Shown here piece by piece: positions 9,930 through 21,057 of a stretch of 64,000 nt of DNA (the first letter of the stretch is position 1; each line of letters begins with the position of its first letter). The notes beneath the pieces are model-generated. The model was not told where the DNA came from. It searched no databases and saw nothing but the letters and a program-made list of their open reading frames with translations. The stretch is from Poronia punctata (Eukaryota; Ascomycota; Sordariomycetes; Xylariales; Xylariaceae). The stretch spans positions 21,123 to 85,122 of the forward strand of contig MU401625.1 of assembly GCA_022579005.1 (NCBI GenBank), given 5' to 3'. Position numbers and translations under genes: made by a program.

Positions 9930-12900
9930 TGTTTTCGTCCTACTTGTGATAGAGGATGTACAGAGTGCCCCTCATACGTCAAGGCGGTAGTATAATTATG
10001 TTCTCCCGCTGTATTATGTTGTTTCTCTCTTGAATACGGCGGTTCAAGGGCATGCAAGGCCGTGTCTGTAGAGTAATCAGGTATTCAACCTTACGAGTAG
10101 TGCAATGAAGCTGCTTGTCTCTAGGAGTAATAAGCATTCAGTCGCGTCAAGTAAGCGCGATCCAAGCGTGTTGAGTGGTAGCGCATTTGGCATTCTCTTA
10201 TCGATACGGTGATGTCCCAATATCCACTGTAATTACAGGGGGCTTAGTGGGGTAGTGTACGGATGTCGAGTGCCAAGTGGGACAGGTATTTATTTGCTCG
10301 TACTGTACGTATCCAAGACTCCCCGGACCCCACGTAGCGTCAGGTCAGCATCAACGCTCAGTACGTGTTCAAGAGATCGTTTGTATTTGTCAATAGATCC
10401 ATTCCAGTGCAGGGTTGTAGCATCTGGAATTTCACAAGTCCTCTATCTCATCTGGCCGTGTATGAAAAGGACGAAGAATTGATTGTCCTTGATCACTGTA
10501 TTATGGTGTCCTTATTCTACCCCCGAATGCAGAGAACACCCTGCCTCCACTGTCCTGGCACGGCTCCATCTCGTTCCATGTGTGGAATAAGAAAAGGCCT
10601 ACTGGTTTACTTGCAGGTTATCCTGAAAGTATCCCTCCTAGAGTCACAAATATACTACATGGACAAACCATATCGTCCAGGTTAAGGCGGTTGCTAGTCG
10701 GCAGGTGATATCACAGGCGATCTAGGTGTGTAGGACGGCGTTGAATATGTTGTTGGATGAAGGCGAAACGGAACGAGGGCGCAAGCCACTGATGCGTCGT
10801 CAGTCCCGAGGTTAACATGAAGTCGCTCCATATGGTCGAGCATGATAACAAATACAGACTCATGGCGCAACCAGGCGGCGTGTTCCAATTAGTACATTTG
10901 CTTTTCTGTCTGGACCGGTGAAAACTGGCGAACATCAATCTACTCGTAGACACAGAACATTATCTCTAACTATCACATCAGCCCTTTGGTCACATGCCAC
11001 ATCCATCCGGCACTGACGAAGCATGTTATTTCAACTTCTACGCTTTGGCGGCGGCGTCGTGGTGTATTTTGGCGCAGTTGAGCCAATGGCTTTATGGGGC
11101 CGCGGACCACCCGAGCGCGAGTATGGGTTGATATGGTCATAGGACAGGACAAGACGAGACGAGACAAGGAATTTGACTGACACTTGAGCAATCGCGACTC
11201 GCGAGGCCCTGTCCCGCGACTCCCGCGACTCCCGCGACTCCCGCCACAGATTCTGTAAGTGCTGAGCACGTTATATATGTTTCGCATTGGTTTAGTAGAG
11301 ATGCCACACGTGATCACTCTAGTTTACTTATTGCGAGACAGCCTTCCTTTTATCAGTCCAGTTAAAGAAGGAATGCGGTTCGTCCGAGTCAACCGTAGAT
11401 TAAGAGGGCTGGCAATCTGTGGGTGGGTAAATCGGATCTTGCTATCGATTCACTTTTTCTCTCCACGCCGACTGGGTAGAGCATAAGGGGGGTACCCAAT
11501 GGGGGCCGAGGAAGGGGCTAATTCTGGATCATGATTCTGTTGTCGACAGCCTGCTGGCATCTTCGTCGTACAAATCTATTCAATTCCCGAACTGCTGTCA
11601 GTCGGAAAACTTGAAACAATACCGGTTGGTTTCTGTTCCAGCGCCGCAAGGCTTCCCAAGGTTGGGGATGCTGGGGTACGTACCAGTTAACAAGTTATCA
11701 CTAACCCTGCAACTATCCTGTCTAACCCCTCTTTTTCCCTTCTTCGGGTGCGACGGCCATAGTGCTATCTAGGAGACTGTAGGTATGACATCAGGTCGTC
11801 ATCAGCTTACACTACGCTATCGGTTTGCTATAACCGACCATTGAAGGCTTGGTCGGTATGAGTGTGAGATGCGATGAAGCTATACATGTATTAGGTGTTA
11901 ATTATCGTGGAGTGGAATACAGATACTGCTTGTTGTTTCTGGATCTGCGACTATATCGAGAAATACTGTTATTTTTACCAAAAGAAAGGGTAGCAATTAC
12001 CACCTCTCGTTCTATCTCAACGTTTCTATATGTACTGTAGAGTATCTATTCTGCATGTACGCGGCAGCTAAATCGAGCAACAGAAGCAGGCTGGGAAAAC
12101 AAGAAAGTAGCAAACCGGAAGAAATGTCAAAGATTAATGACTTGCATTTGTCGTGGTCGCATTATCCCTGCATCTTGCATCTTGCATGCGCCAGCCTGGT
12201 TGGGTCTATGGCGCGATATAGTGAGAATCGACTGGTTGGGAAGAGAAACACTGCCCTCCTGCACATGGCTGTTTGTCTCTCAAATTGTCTGGGGAGAAGC
12301 TAGAGATTTGGGGTCGAGACGAGTCGAGAGCTTGGGGTCGAGATACAATGATCTGTGTTTTCTATTATTTACCTTAGTCAAGGTGTCAGTCTACGAAACG
12401 GATGAAGATTTTCTTCTCCAGCCAGACCTTCATGCAGCTTACCTGATACGAAGGTACAAGGCAACTATCGAGAGAAACACATATTTTGCGGTAGGCTAGC
12501 TCGATTCCCAGCCTCCCATTGGCTCATTAACTCTTCCTACTAACAGGGATATCTCCCGTAAGCTCTAGGCAGTGGAGCCACCTTTTGTTGGCCCCGCCGA
12601 GCCCCGTACATCATTGCAGGGGTAATACGATGACAACTGCATGATACTATGGATTCCCAGACACCCAGACCAGGAGTTATTATACCAGCAACCGCATGTG
12701 CTACTGGATTAACAGTCTGCGAAGCATGGTTTCGACGCTACCTGGGCTGAGTATCGGAGAGCTGTAGCCGCCGATGGGACAGATCCAGTCCACGGATTGG
12801 AATGTTGGCGCTGCACCGACAACGAAAAAAAGATGGTTCTCTGTATCGAGACCCCCCCATGTCGCTGTTGTATCCCCGTCCTCCCAACGTCATCTTCCCT

Positions 12901-13202
12901 GTATGTATGCAAGACCTACTGTCTTGTCTTGAAGAAGAAGGGTCCGGGAACTTGATAAACCTTCTTAGACCCTGATTGCAAACTGTAAATCTGCTCATAA
13001 AGAACGTTTTCCACTCTTTGTTCTACCATTTTCTCCTATTTTCCCCCTCTTCCGTCTTTCATTCCCTTGATTTGTATGATTAACGACTTGTTGCATGTAC
13101 TAAACTAAACTGTCCATTCTTCTTATTGTACCGAATCTTTTGCCCCGCTGTTGGGCATCCGGTCGTTCCAAGTCACCATCGACATATCGACAATTGAGCG
13201 CC
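9930..13202. other. 3.3-kb gene-poor stretch
   Basis: No gene is supported. Short open frames lack domains and splice sites. A 10-bp unit CCCGCGACTC is repeated about three times at 11213-11247. The sequence TTGGGGTCGAGA occurs twice near 12308-12343. The region upstream of 13203 would carry the promoter of the next gene and contains pyrimidine-rich tracts (13010-13070). Confidence 0.45.
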
Positions 13203-14420
13203 ATGATGGACCGATATCTCGGGTCCATGTTCTCATCACAGTCTGCGGCGAAGCCGGAAGCCCCGAAGCCCAGAAGAAGGTTACAAAAAATCAGTGCTCA
13301 GCGGCCCCAATCGGTCAACTACAGCGATACCAAGCCATCTCAGGAGATCAAGACACAAAGAAGGACATCGACATTCAATATCTTTAGCAGCATCAAGTCG
13401 AATTCTTCTACTACTACCCATCGACCGTCTCTGCCACACTCTGCAGATAGTGAGGACGGTACATGGCTCCAGGAATTCCGGGATAGCGGCTATTTATGCC
13501 GCGATGGCCGTCCCTCACGAAACTCGGTCGCTTTCAAGGACGGCGAGAGGCCGAAGAGTGTTGTCATCCCTGAATTTGCGCATTTGGCTATGAAGGATGA
13601 GAAACCAGTCTCCCCACAGCCAGAAACAAAGACAGAGACAGATACGGAGAAAGAAAAAGAAAAAGAGACCCCACCGGTCGTGACGCCGGCACCTCGTCAG
13701 CGGACTTTGAGGCGATACGCGAAAACGCCAGTCTTACATATTGGACAGCTGGAGACGCACCCTTTATTAGATACGCAAGCGACGTCGCAGGACGTGCCGA
13801 GTATAGAGAGCATCGCCGAGTCCTATAGAGCACTGCTCGAATCCCGCTGCGATAGTCTGAATGAGCGGCCCGTAGACACACCGTCGACTCCTCGAAAGGC
13901 ATCGTTCATAGCACAAGATACCAGCGCTTTGCCATCGCCTCTGGAACCAGTTACTGAAATACCGGAACCGCCCTTCCCGCGGGGTACGCCTCGCTCTGAT
14001 GATGGCACGCTAGTCGCCTCTGACGGAGGTTCTGTGCGGCGGAGATACGGCTCCACTTCACCCCCTCTGACTTCACCATCCTGGAGCAGTTACGAAACGG
14101 CAGCGACTAGCCCAAGACACAGCTCGGTAGAACCGCGTCGGGAAGCCCCCGACCTGAGACCGTGCATAGACCTCCTGATGAAGGAGTTGTCGTCGGCTTT
14201 CCGCAACAAAAGTGGGCGGGGTAAGGGCGAGATATCGGCGTTGCAGGTATGGGTCATGATTGGAACTTACGAAAGATTACGTGACCAAGTTCTCCAGTCT
14301 GGCGAAAACCACAGCACCTTGGTACCAATGTTTGATTCGTGGCTGTGCGCATTGCGGTCGATACATAATGAGATGACGGGGTCTGATGGGCAAGGAAGTG
14401 AGAGTGATTATGGAGATTGA
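13203..14420 (+). CDS. Unrecognised protein, mostly disordered with a conserved-looking C-terminus
   Basis: Single-exon gene of 405 residues; the first ATG of the frame is at 13203, followed at once by a second one. I do not recognise the protein. Residues 1-300 are rich in Ser, Thr, Pro, Arg and Lys with little hydrophobic content; a Glu/Lys-rich run lies near 155-170. The last 80 residues (from about 315) are different: DLRPCIDLLMKELSSAF, then GEISALQVWVMIGTYERL, then a helix ending in RSIHNEM. That looks like a compact helical domain. No signal peptide, membrane segment or cysteine motif is seen. A cytoskeletal or signalling adaptor is possible but unproven. Confidence 0.8.
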   Translation: MMDRYLGSMFSSQSAAKPEAPKPRRRLQKISAQRPQSVNYSDTKPSQEIKTQRRTSTFNIFSSIKSNSSTTTHRPSLPHSADSEDGTWLQEFRDSGYLCRDGRPSRNSVAFKDGERPKSVVIPEFAHLAMKDEKPVSPQPETKTETDTEKEKEKETPPVVTPAPRQRTLRRYAKTPVLHIGQLETHPLLDTQATSQDVPSIESIAESYRALLESRCDSLNERPVDTPSTPRKASFIAQDTSALPSPLEPVTEIPEPPFPRGTPRSDDGTLVASDGGSVRRRYGSTSPPLTSPSWSSYETAATSPRHSSVEPRREAPDLRPCIDLLMKELSSAFRNKSGRGKGEISALQVWVMIGTYERLRDQVLQSGENHSTLVPMFDSWLCALRSIHNEMTGSDGQGSESDYGD

Positions 14421-15454
14421 AGGAGAAGTCTTCGAATACTTTTTAAATGTAATGTTTTATACAATGAATCAAGTTCGGAACGTCACCGATGATACTTCTT
14501 ATGTATACCGGACCTCGTCTGTTGGAGAGGCGCCGCAGAAGTACGGTAACGGATTCGGCCGTAAAAAATACGATATAAGAAAGGGGAAAATCTCGACATG
14601 TGGAACCATCTGGCGCACTGTTGGCCAGGAGGTCGGCTAGAAGCAAAGATCGTCATCTGGAGGTGTTCTTCCGTGGAGCAAAAATAAGGTAGCATTCAAC
14701 TGAGACAAAACACGTTGTGCCAGCATGGTATGCGCCCCTATCCCATTGTGCCTATTCCATTTTGTCTATCCCTCGCCTTCAGAAGCCAGACCATATCAAA
14801 AGACTACGATGAGTATGAATACGAAATAGCCCTACAAAACTTGCTCGTCAGCTCACAGCCTACCTAGTCCATGGTAAGCTGATAGAACTTTGGAAAAATT
14901 GCAAAAGGCTGATTCTAGATGGCTTAGATAAGCCGGTAGAGCACAGAATCTGAGGTAACATTGCGCCATATATCTGGTTAGTGTGACATGCAACCGGAGG
15001 GAGGAACGACTCTGAATACGGCTCGTAAGGCAGCTACCCGAGCTGACCTGACCCCCAATTGCCCATCTAAAAGATTTCTTCTGAAGATTTGATAGGTCCG
15101 ATAGTTCACATATCTCCCAGGTAGATCTTTTTCATCTACTCCATCGACATGGTGGTGTGAGTGATGGAGGGAGGGTGGTCTGGCCTATACGAGACGTCCT
15201 AGAGTCCAATTATAGATGGGATGAGGAAATGGAGGCGGATAAAATGAAAGCAAACATATTTATCTAGTTTGTTTTCCGGCAATTTTTATTAGTCCATTTC
15301 GTTCTCCTCCCTTTGATTAGATTGATTGCTTCCATGCGTATATCAACCCGGTGAAGAACCCGCGATCACTGGAACCCAAGACGCGTAACTGGTATTGCAG
15401 TGTGCAGAGAAGAAACGAGAACGGCCGAACCAGGAAAAAGACAAGGACGATAAG
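14421..15454. other. Intergenic, no gene seen
   Basis: It separates two plus-strand genes. A CT-rich tract is absent; a short purine-rich run (gatggagggaggg) is near 15160. No RNA gene recognised. Confidence 0.45.
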
Positions 15455-16399
15455 ATGAAGACTCTCTTTCTTCTTCTCGCGGCATCGGCCACGGTGCGCG
15501 GAGAAATCGCCGCTCTCTCGGTACGGTCCAAGACGCCTCAATACTGCAATGCAGTCGGCGGCGCCCTCTTCACCTTTGAAGAAGACATGAGCCTTATCCG
15601 CGCTCGGTTCCCGAACCTCGCTCTCACGCCTAACCCGTCGTACCACGGACAGCCGCCCAAGGGATCGTCTACTCTCTGCCAGGCATCGTTTGAGTACAGC
15701 GAGTCGTCTTTCGGTAGTGGGTTTGAACAACATCGCTTCGCTATCGAGAAGGTGGTTGTGAAGGCGGATAATATTTCTTTGCCTGCGGGATCGAATTTGA
15801 ATAGCGTCAAGGCGAAGATTGAGTTGAATGTCGATGTCTCGGACGAGACTAGTCCTGTTCATTATCCTGTGAATAAGGACCGGGCTAGCTCGAGCTTGGT
15901 GAGTGATGAAGGCTTATGGAAGAGTGGATGTGGAACTGACTTGACTGTGAAACAGGTTGATCTACAGGTTGATCCTGGTGTTGCTGTCGATGATGAATAT
16001 TATGGTGATTACGAATATACCTATGTGGTTAAAGAGCCTGTGGTATGTATACTTCTTTCTCTTGTCCGTGTGATATGGATGTATTCTGACGATATACTTA
16101 CAAGTACACGGCGTGTCTGCTCGGCCGGGATTACGCCCATTTGAATTTTGACATTGACTTTTCTATCGACACGGATGTTGGTGGTGCTAGTAGCCGTACG
16201 TTTCCCTCTACCTCTCACTTGGACGACGTTGTGTAACAGACGAAACCGAGTACTGATATTGTATATTCTTACAGCTGGCTGGGGTATCGACCTTGGACTC
16301 ACCTACGAAAAGTGTGAATGGACTTCTGCCGACGACGATTGGGGTCAGGTCAAGATTAATGATTGGGAGAGTTGCACTTTCCGTGAAGCGAATAATTAG
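15455..16399 (+). CDS. Secreted protein of unknown function, four exons
   Basis: Exons 15455-15898, 15956-16042, 16105-16195 and 16275-16399 join in frame to 248 residues. Introns of 57, 62 and 79 nt have GTGAGT, GTATGT and GTACGT donors and CAG/AAG/CAG acceptors. The ATG at 15455 starts a signal peptide (MKTLFLLLAASATVRG); the frame is open upstream but has a hydrophilic leader, so this start is chosen. The mature protein has cysteines in YCNAVGG, TLCQAS, TACLLG, EKCEW and ESCTF, compatible with a disulfide-bonded extracellular beta-rich fold, and it ends in W-E-S-C-T-F. I do not recognise the family; a small secreted or effector-like role is possible. A 31-bp tandem duplication begins two bases after the stop codon. 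Confidence 0.85.
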
Positions 16400-16400
16400 A

Positions 16401-16462
16401 CGGGCTTGTATGAAGGGGAGAGGCCAACTCACGGGCCTGTATGAAGGGCAGAGGCCAACTTG
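16401..16462. repeat. 31-bp tandem duplication in 3' UTR
   Basis: Two adjacent 31-bp copies (16401-16431, 16432-16462) share CGGGC[T/C]TGTATGAAGGG and GAGGCCAACT with three or four mismatches. They lie immediately after the stop codon of the secreted-protein gene. Confidence 0.9.
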
Positions 16463-16688
16463 GAGAAACCAGTTCCATAGAGGGACCATCATGTTTGTGT
16501 CCTTGTGGTCGACATTTTAGTGTCAGGAGATGGTATGCTCATCACATTTGTCATTCCCCGTTTGTCATTGTATATAATCTTGGAATAGACATCAACAGCA
16601 CTTAGTGACACACCTGTAAACAGGCAAGATATTATGGCCGTCGGGTGAAAGCAATGGCTAATAATTTTAACTACCCAGTTCTTTTCGT

Positions 16689-16746
16689 TTCTTCTTCTTC
16701 TTCTTCTTCTTCTTCTTCTTCTTCTTCTTCTTCTTCTTCTTCTTCT
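16689..16746. repeat. (TTC)n microsatellite
   Basis: About 19 uninterrupted TTC triplets lie just downstream (plus-strand left) of the stop codon of the L-galactonate dehydratase gene, therefore in or next to its 3' UTR. It is a likely length-variable locus. Confidence 0.97.
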
Positions 16747-16750
16747 AACT

Positions 16751-18212
16751 CTATATCTTCTCCCCCTCTAATATAGGTTTCGCTTCATCACTCTTCCACC
16801 AGCTAACCCCTTCCTCACCGGGATAAGAAAACCTATCCATACTTTCAGCCTTCATCTCCACGCTATAACCAGGACTCATGGGTGTCAGATAATACCCATC
16901 CTTGACAGCCGAAGGATAAACAAAGTGTTCATGAAGATGATCGACGTATTCCAAAACAGACAACTTCCCACTCACGACCACATAGTCGATAGTGCTCAAA
17001 TGCTGCGTATACTCGGGCAACCCAACACCTCCCGAATGCGGCACGATAGGCACGCCAAACTTCTTCGCGATAAGCATGACGGCCAAGACCTCATTGACAC
17101 CACCCAACCGACAAGCATCGATCTGACAGACATCGATAGCCCCCGCCATGATCAACTGCTTAAACACGACGCGATTCTGGCACATCTCCCCAGTGGCAAC
17201 CCCCACTCCGTAAGGCCGTAAAGCGTCGCGAATAGCTTTATGTCCCAAGATATCATCAGGCGAAGTCGGCTCCTCGATAAACCACGGCTTGAAATCGGCC
17301 AATTGCTTCATATACTCGATGGCCTCCGGCACGCTCCAGATCTGATTCGCATCCACCATCAACACATTCCCCTCATCAAATCCAATCACCTCCCGCGCTA
17401 TCCCCAGTCGGCGTCGATCTTCCTCTACACTCCCGCCGACTTTGAGCTTGAAGTACTTGTATCCCTGCGCCAACGTCTCGCGCAACAGTCCCTTCATCTT
17501 CTCCTCGTCATACCCCAACCATCCCGCGCTCGTCGTATATGCGGGCACGGCGCGACTCTGCAACGCCTCTTCAAACCGTTCCTCCTTCCCCTTTTCGCTC
17601 TCGCGCAACAAAGCGATGGCTTCTTCGGGTGTTATCGCATCCGTTATATACCGGAAGTCGATACATCGGACGACTTCCTCGGGCGTCATTTCCGCGACGA
17701 TTTGCCACACGGGTTTCCCCAGGGTCTTGGCCCATAGGTCCCAGATCGCGTTCACGACGGCGCCGAGGGCGAGGTGGATCACGCCCTTTTCGGGCCCGAT
17801 CCAGCGCAGTTGCGAGTCGTTTACGAGGTGGCGCCATGTGGCGCCCCAGTTGGATACGAGGGAGGTGAGGGTGCGGTTTTGGATTCGTTCGGCTAGGTGG
17901 TTTATTGCTGTGCATACTATGTCGTTGCCGCGGCCGATGGTAAAGGTCTTGGTGGTTGGTGTGGTGTTAGTGAACGTCATTATAGGAGTTTTTGACATGT
18001 ACGAGTGGAATTTGGTTTGTTTCTTTTTTTTTTCTCTCTTCATTGTAAATACGCACCATTCCATGTCCTGAGAATTCCGAATCTGTCTCTAGGATACAGT
18101 ATGCGGCGGAATAATCGCCGGCTGCGTTCATGGCGTCCGATCCCGTCTTGTCCAGAGACGTGGGGAATCGGACATCTCTTGTTCTCCAGCCTTTGATTGT
18201 TACTTCGGCCAT
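16751..18212 (-). CDS. lgd1: L-galactonate dehydratase (enolase superfamily)
   Basis: Exons 18057-18212 and 16751-17947 encode 450 residues, the length of the characterised Trichoderma enzyme Lgd1, which it resembles throughout. The 109-nt intron (GTGCGT..AAG) is in phase 0 after residue 52. Enolase-superfamily residues are in place: Lys219 and Lys221 (K-L-K), metal ligands Asp251 (VLMVDAN), Glu277 (FIEEP) and Glu306 (ATGEM), and His356 (IVPHSGG). Reaction: L-galactonate to 2-keto-3-deoxy-L-galactonate, the second step of fungal D-galacturonate (pectin) catabolism, in the cytosol. The other pathway genes are not in the window. L-fuconate or related acid-sugar dehydratase activity is the main alternative. 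A possible CCNCCAAT element lies upstream. Confidence 0.93.
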
Positions 18213-19499
18213 CTTTACGTATGTAGTTTTGTAGGATGATATGTACGTCTAATTGCTAATTGACACAATTGCGAGAAAAAAGAAAAAGGAAAAGTTCCGT
18301 AGTGTTAATGAAGGAGAGTGTTAGTATTTACGTGGGGTAAACGGATCTGTATACACGGAAATAGAATACCGGCTCGGGTAGACTTAGACACGCGGTTTTG
18401 TTACCTACGAAAAGATGGCGGCTGCTATTTAGCTGCGTTTTATTTTATTCAGTTCTCCATCTAATTGCCCGTCCACCTCTGAAAGAAATGTTTTTTCCAT
18501 CTCCATATTGCCCCGGTATCGTCACGTCTTTTTTTTTTAATTCCGTGGGGTAAATAAGGTAGACTTTGGTAAAGACGAGGGGCAATTGGAATTTGGTGGG
18601 GTTATCGTTTCATCCTCTGTCCGACGGAGCGAGACTTTTGATTGATGGAAAATTGGAGGGGGAAAAACATAACCGTCTGTTATTCCTTACACTAATAAAG
18701 AGCGATATGCGGGACTATGCGATGGAGATGGTGCACATGGAGTTGAATATAGGTACGAGACAGGAAGCTCTGCTAGAATCTAACCGGGCATAAAAGTAAG
18801 TAGGTACTAGGTACATAATCGGCAACCGAGTTGGCCAACCTTACCTGACTACTTAGTTACACGTAAATGCAAATGAACGGCTATCGACGAATAGCGTTTC
18901 TAACAACTTTTCTCGTGCGTGGCTATAAACCGCTGCCGAACTGTGTCAATGATTGTCCGATCTGCTCATACAACCGACATGGACCTTTACCATTATCCAG
19001 TAAATGGCCGGCTCCCAGAGTCTAGAGAAAAGCACGTGGGTAGGTCAGCCTGTTAGTGTGGTAGCATCAAGCAATACCTGCATGTGGTTAGGGATGATTA
19101 AAGTAAGCATAAGCACTTAATATTGATGGCTTTTGTGGCACGGTCGACAAGGAAATTATTATATAAACGATGTTAGTACCTAGGTAGTTTGTCGGTCGAA
19201 GCTTGTCTTCTACTCATAAGATGCCCTGGTTCGAGTTTGGCCTCATGAGTTGCACATTGACATACGCTTGAGTAGAAAACTTTAAAGAACTGATCAAGTC
19301 GTATTGGGTTATAGAATGCTAGCTAACGATGCTCAGAAACAGTAGCAGAAGTATTGATAATATTAAGAAAGATCAGTCTCAATCGTGCCATGTGAATACA
19401 TACACATGCTTCTTCCAACAACCCTTTAGCATCACAAAAGTATATAAGAGAGCTTGATCTCGTGGTCCATATCAACGTACAACAGGTTACCTTTACGTC
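18213..19499. other. Upstream region of lgd1 and intergenic
   Basis: It contains the lgd1 promoter (18213 onward, read on the minus strand) and the 3' flank of the monooxygenase gene. No gene is supported; open frames here are short and lack domains. Confidence 0.45.
18652..18659 (-). promoter_or_regulatory. Candidate galacturonate-response element
   Basis: On the minus strand the sequence reads CCTCCAAT, about 440 bases upstream of the lgd1 ATG. It matches the CCNCCAAT core known from promoters of D-galacturonic-acid-induced genes in Aspergillus. One 8-bp match can occur by chance. Confidence 0.3.
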
Positions 19500-21057
19500 T
19501 CAAGGGCTGAAGTGTAGACCAGCAGCAATGTTACTCCAGCTGGCACGCCACAAGTCGATCGGCGGGTTCGTTCTCGGTTTCCATGGTCCTACACTTCCGT
19601 ACTTGGGAAGTATCTGTTGCGCTGCATTTGAATAAGTCGAAGTCAGTTGCCACATTTTCCGGTCCTGTCCGTTGCCCTCTGGTGGCACTCGGGGAATCGC
19701 TGTTGAGACTCCTATTGACTTCATATGTTTCCGTAGTCGCAGGAGAACTAGTAAATGATATACGTCAGTCTCGGGTACCAAGGAAGGTAAACACGTCGTA
19801 AAAGGAGAAAAAACGAGGATACTCACGTTGAGCTGTGCACTCGGCCCCCAATGTCCACGAATGGTCGACGTAACCAATGACAAACATCATATTGGGTACC
19901 CCCTCGACCATGCAGCCGTTCCACATGTATTTTCCCGCCCAGTCGACTTTTTCACCGTTGACGCTGACGGCAATTCCTCCTGCCAACCGCATTTGGAGAC
20001 CGGTGGCTGTCACGACGGCGTCGGCCTCGATGGCTGTGCCGTCCTTCATGCGAATACCCGTCTCCGTGACAGCGTCGATGTGGCCCGTTACAATGTTGGT
20101 GCCGGCATGCTCGCGCAAGGCCTGGTAAAAGTCCCCGTCGGGTGACAGACAGAGCCGTTGCTCCCATGGATTATATGACGGTTGGAAATGAGGGTCCCAT
20201 GGGATCCGCTGCGGCACTAACGAGGCCGACATTTTGTAGAACAGATTCCGAGAAAAGTTGGGGAAGAATCGGCACATCAATACGACAAGATACTGTCGCC
20301 ATAAATGCTGCTGACGGAGGACAAATTTTGCCACTCTCGTGGGCATGACCTTCCATAACCATGCCTTCCTCGGACTTGAATTTGTCAGGGCCGCGATGTA
20401 CGAAGGACTCCTCTGTATCATCGTCACCTCTTTGGCTGTCTCTGCTAATGCGGGCAAGAGAGTTATACTGGTCGCTCCGCTTCCGATGATGGCCACCTTC
20501 TTGCCGCTGTGGTCGTAGTCCTCGGGCCACCACTGTGGGTGGATCACCTTTCCTTTGAACTTTTCGATTCCTGGTATGATAGTCTTCAAGGGCTTATCGT
20601 AGTCATAGTAGCCCGTTCCTAAAATGAGGAAGTTGGCTTTGAACACCTTGGTCTGACCGTCGTGATCCGAGGTTATCGTCCATTGCTCAGTATCCCGCGA
20701 CCAGTCGGCCGCTAGGACTTTGTGGTGAAAGCGGATGTAGTGGCCCAGATCATACTTGGATATGCAGTTCTTCATGTACTCCTTGATGAGGGGCCCTTTG
20801 GCGATTGGAGTCTCGTATGGCCAGGGTTCCCAAGCAAAACCAAAAGTGAACAAGTCCGAGTCTGACCTGATGCCGGGATATCGGAATAGATCCCAAGTAC
20901 CACCAATATCAGATCGGCCTTCAAGAATGGTGAATGTGGTCTCGGGAGACTCGGTCTGAAGTCGGTAGGCAGTATTTATCCCCGAGATGCCGCTGCCAAC
21001 GATGAGCACGTCGAACGTCTCGATCTCGGAAACTCCATTAGTACCTTTCAAGCTCAT
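19500..21057 (-). CDS. Flavin-containing Baeyer-Villiger-type monooxygenase
   Basis: Exons 19827-21057 and 19500-19747 encode 492 residues; the 79-nt intron starts GTGAGT and ends CTAG. The ATG at 21057 (MSLKGTNGV) is the first in frame. FAD-binding Rossmann motif GSGISG is at 21-26, the NADPH motif GSGATS at 192-197, and between them FKGKVIHPQWWPED (167-180) closely follows the Baeyer-Villiger fingerprint FxGxxxHxxxW. The spliced C-terminus (LLRLRKHM, then WKPRTNPPIDLW) matches what these enzymes carry after the second nucleotide fold. Substrate is unknown; relatives oxygenate ketones, steroids or secondary metabolites. It is not next to other biosynthetic genes, so a catabolic or detoxifying role is as likely as a biosynthetic one. 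Confidence 0.93.

Noticed and set aside
12649..12960. Cys-rich reading (CWRCTDNEKK, CRCC) on the plus strand near 12780-12870
   Set aside because: The frame needs shifts, has no start or splice logic and the cysteine pattern fits no zinc finger.
19195..19260. Possible tRNA because of GGTTCGAGTTT
   Set aside because: The flanking bases do not pair to a T stem and there is no acceptor or anticodon stem.
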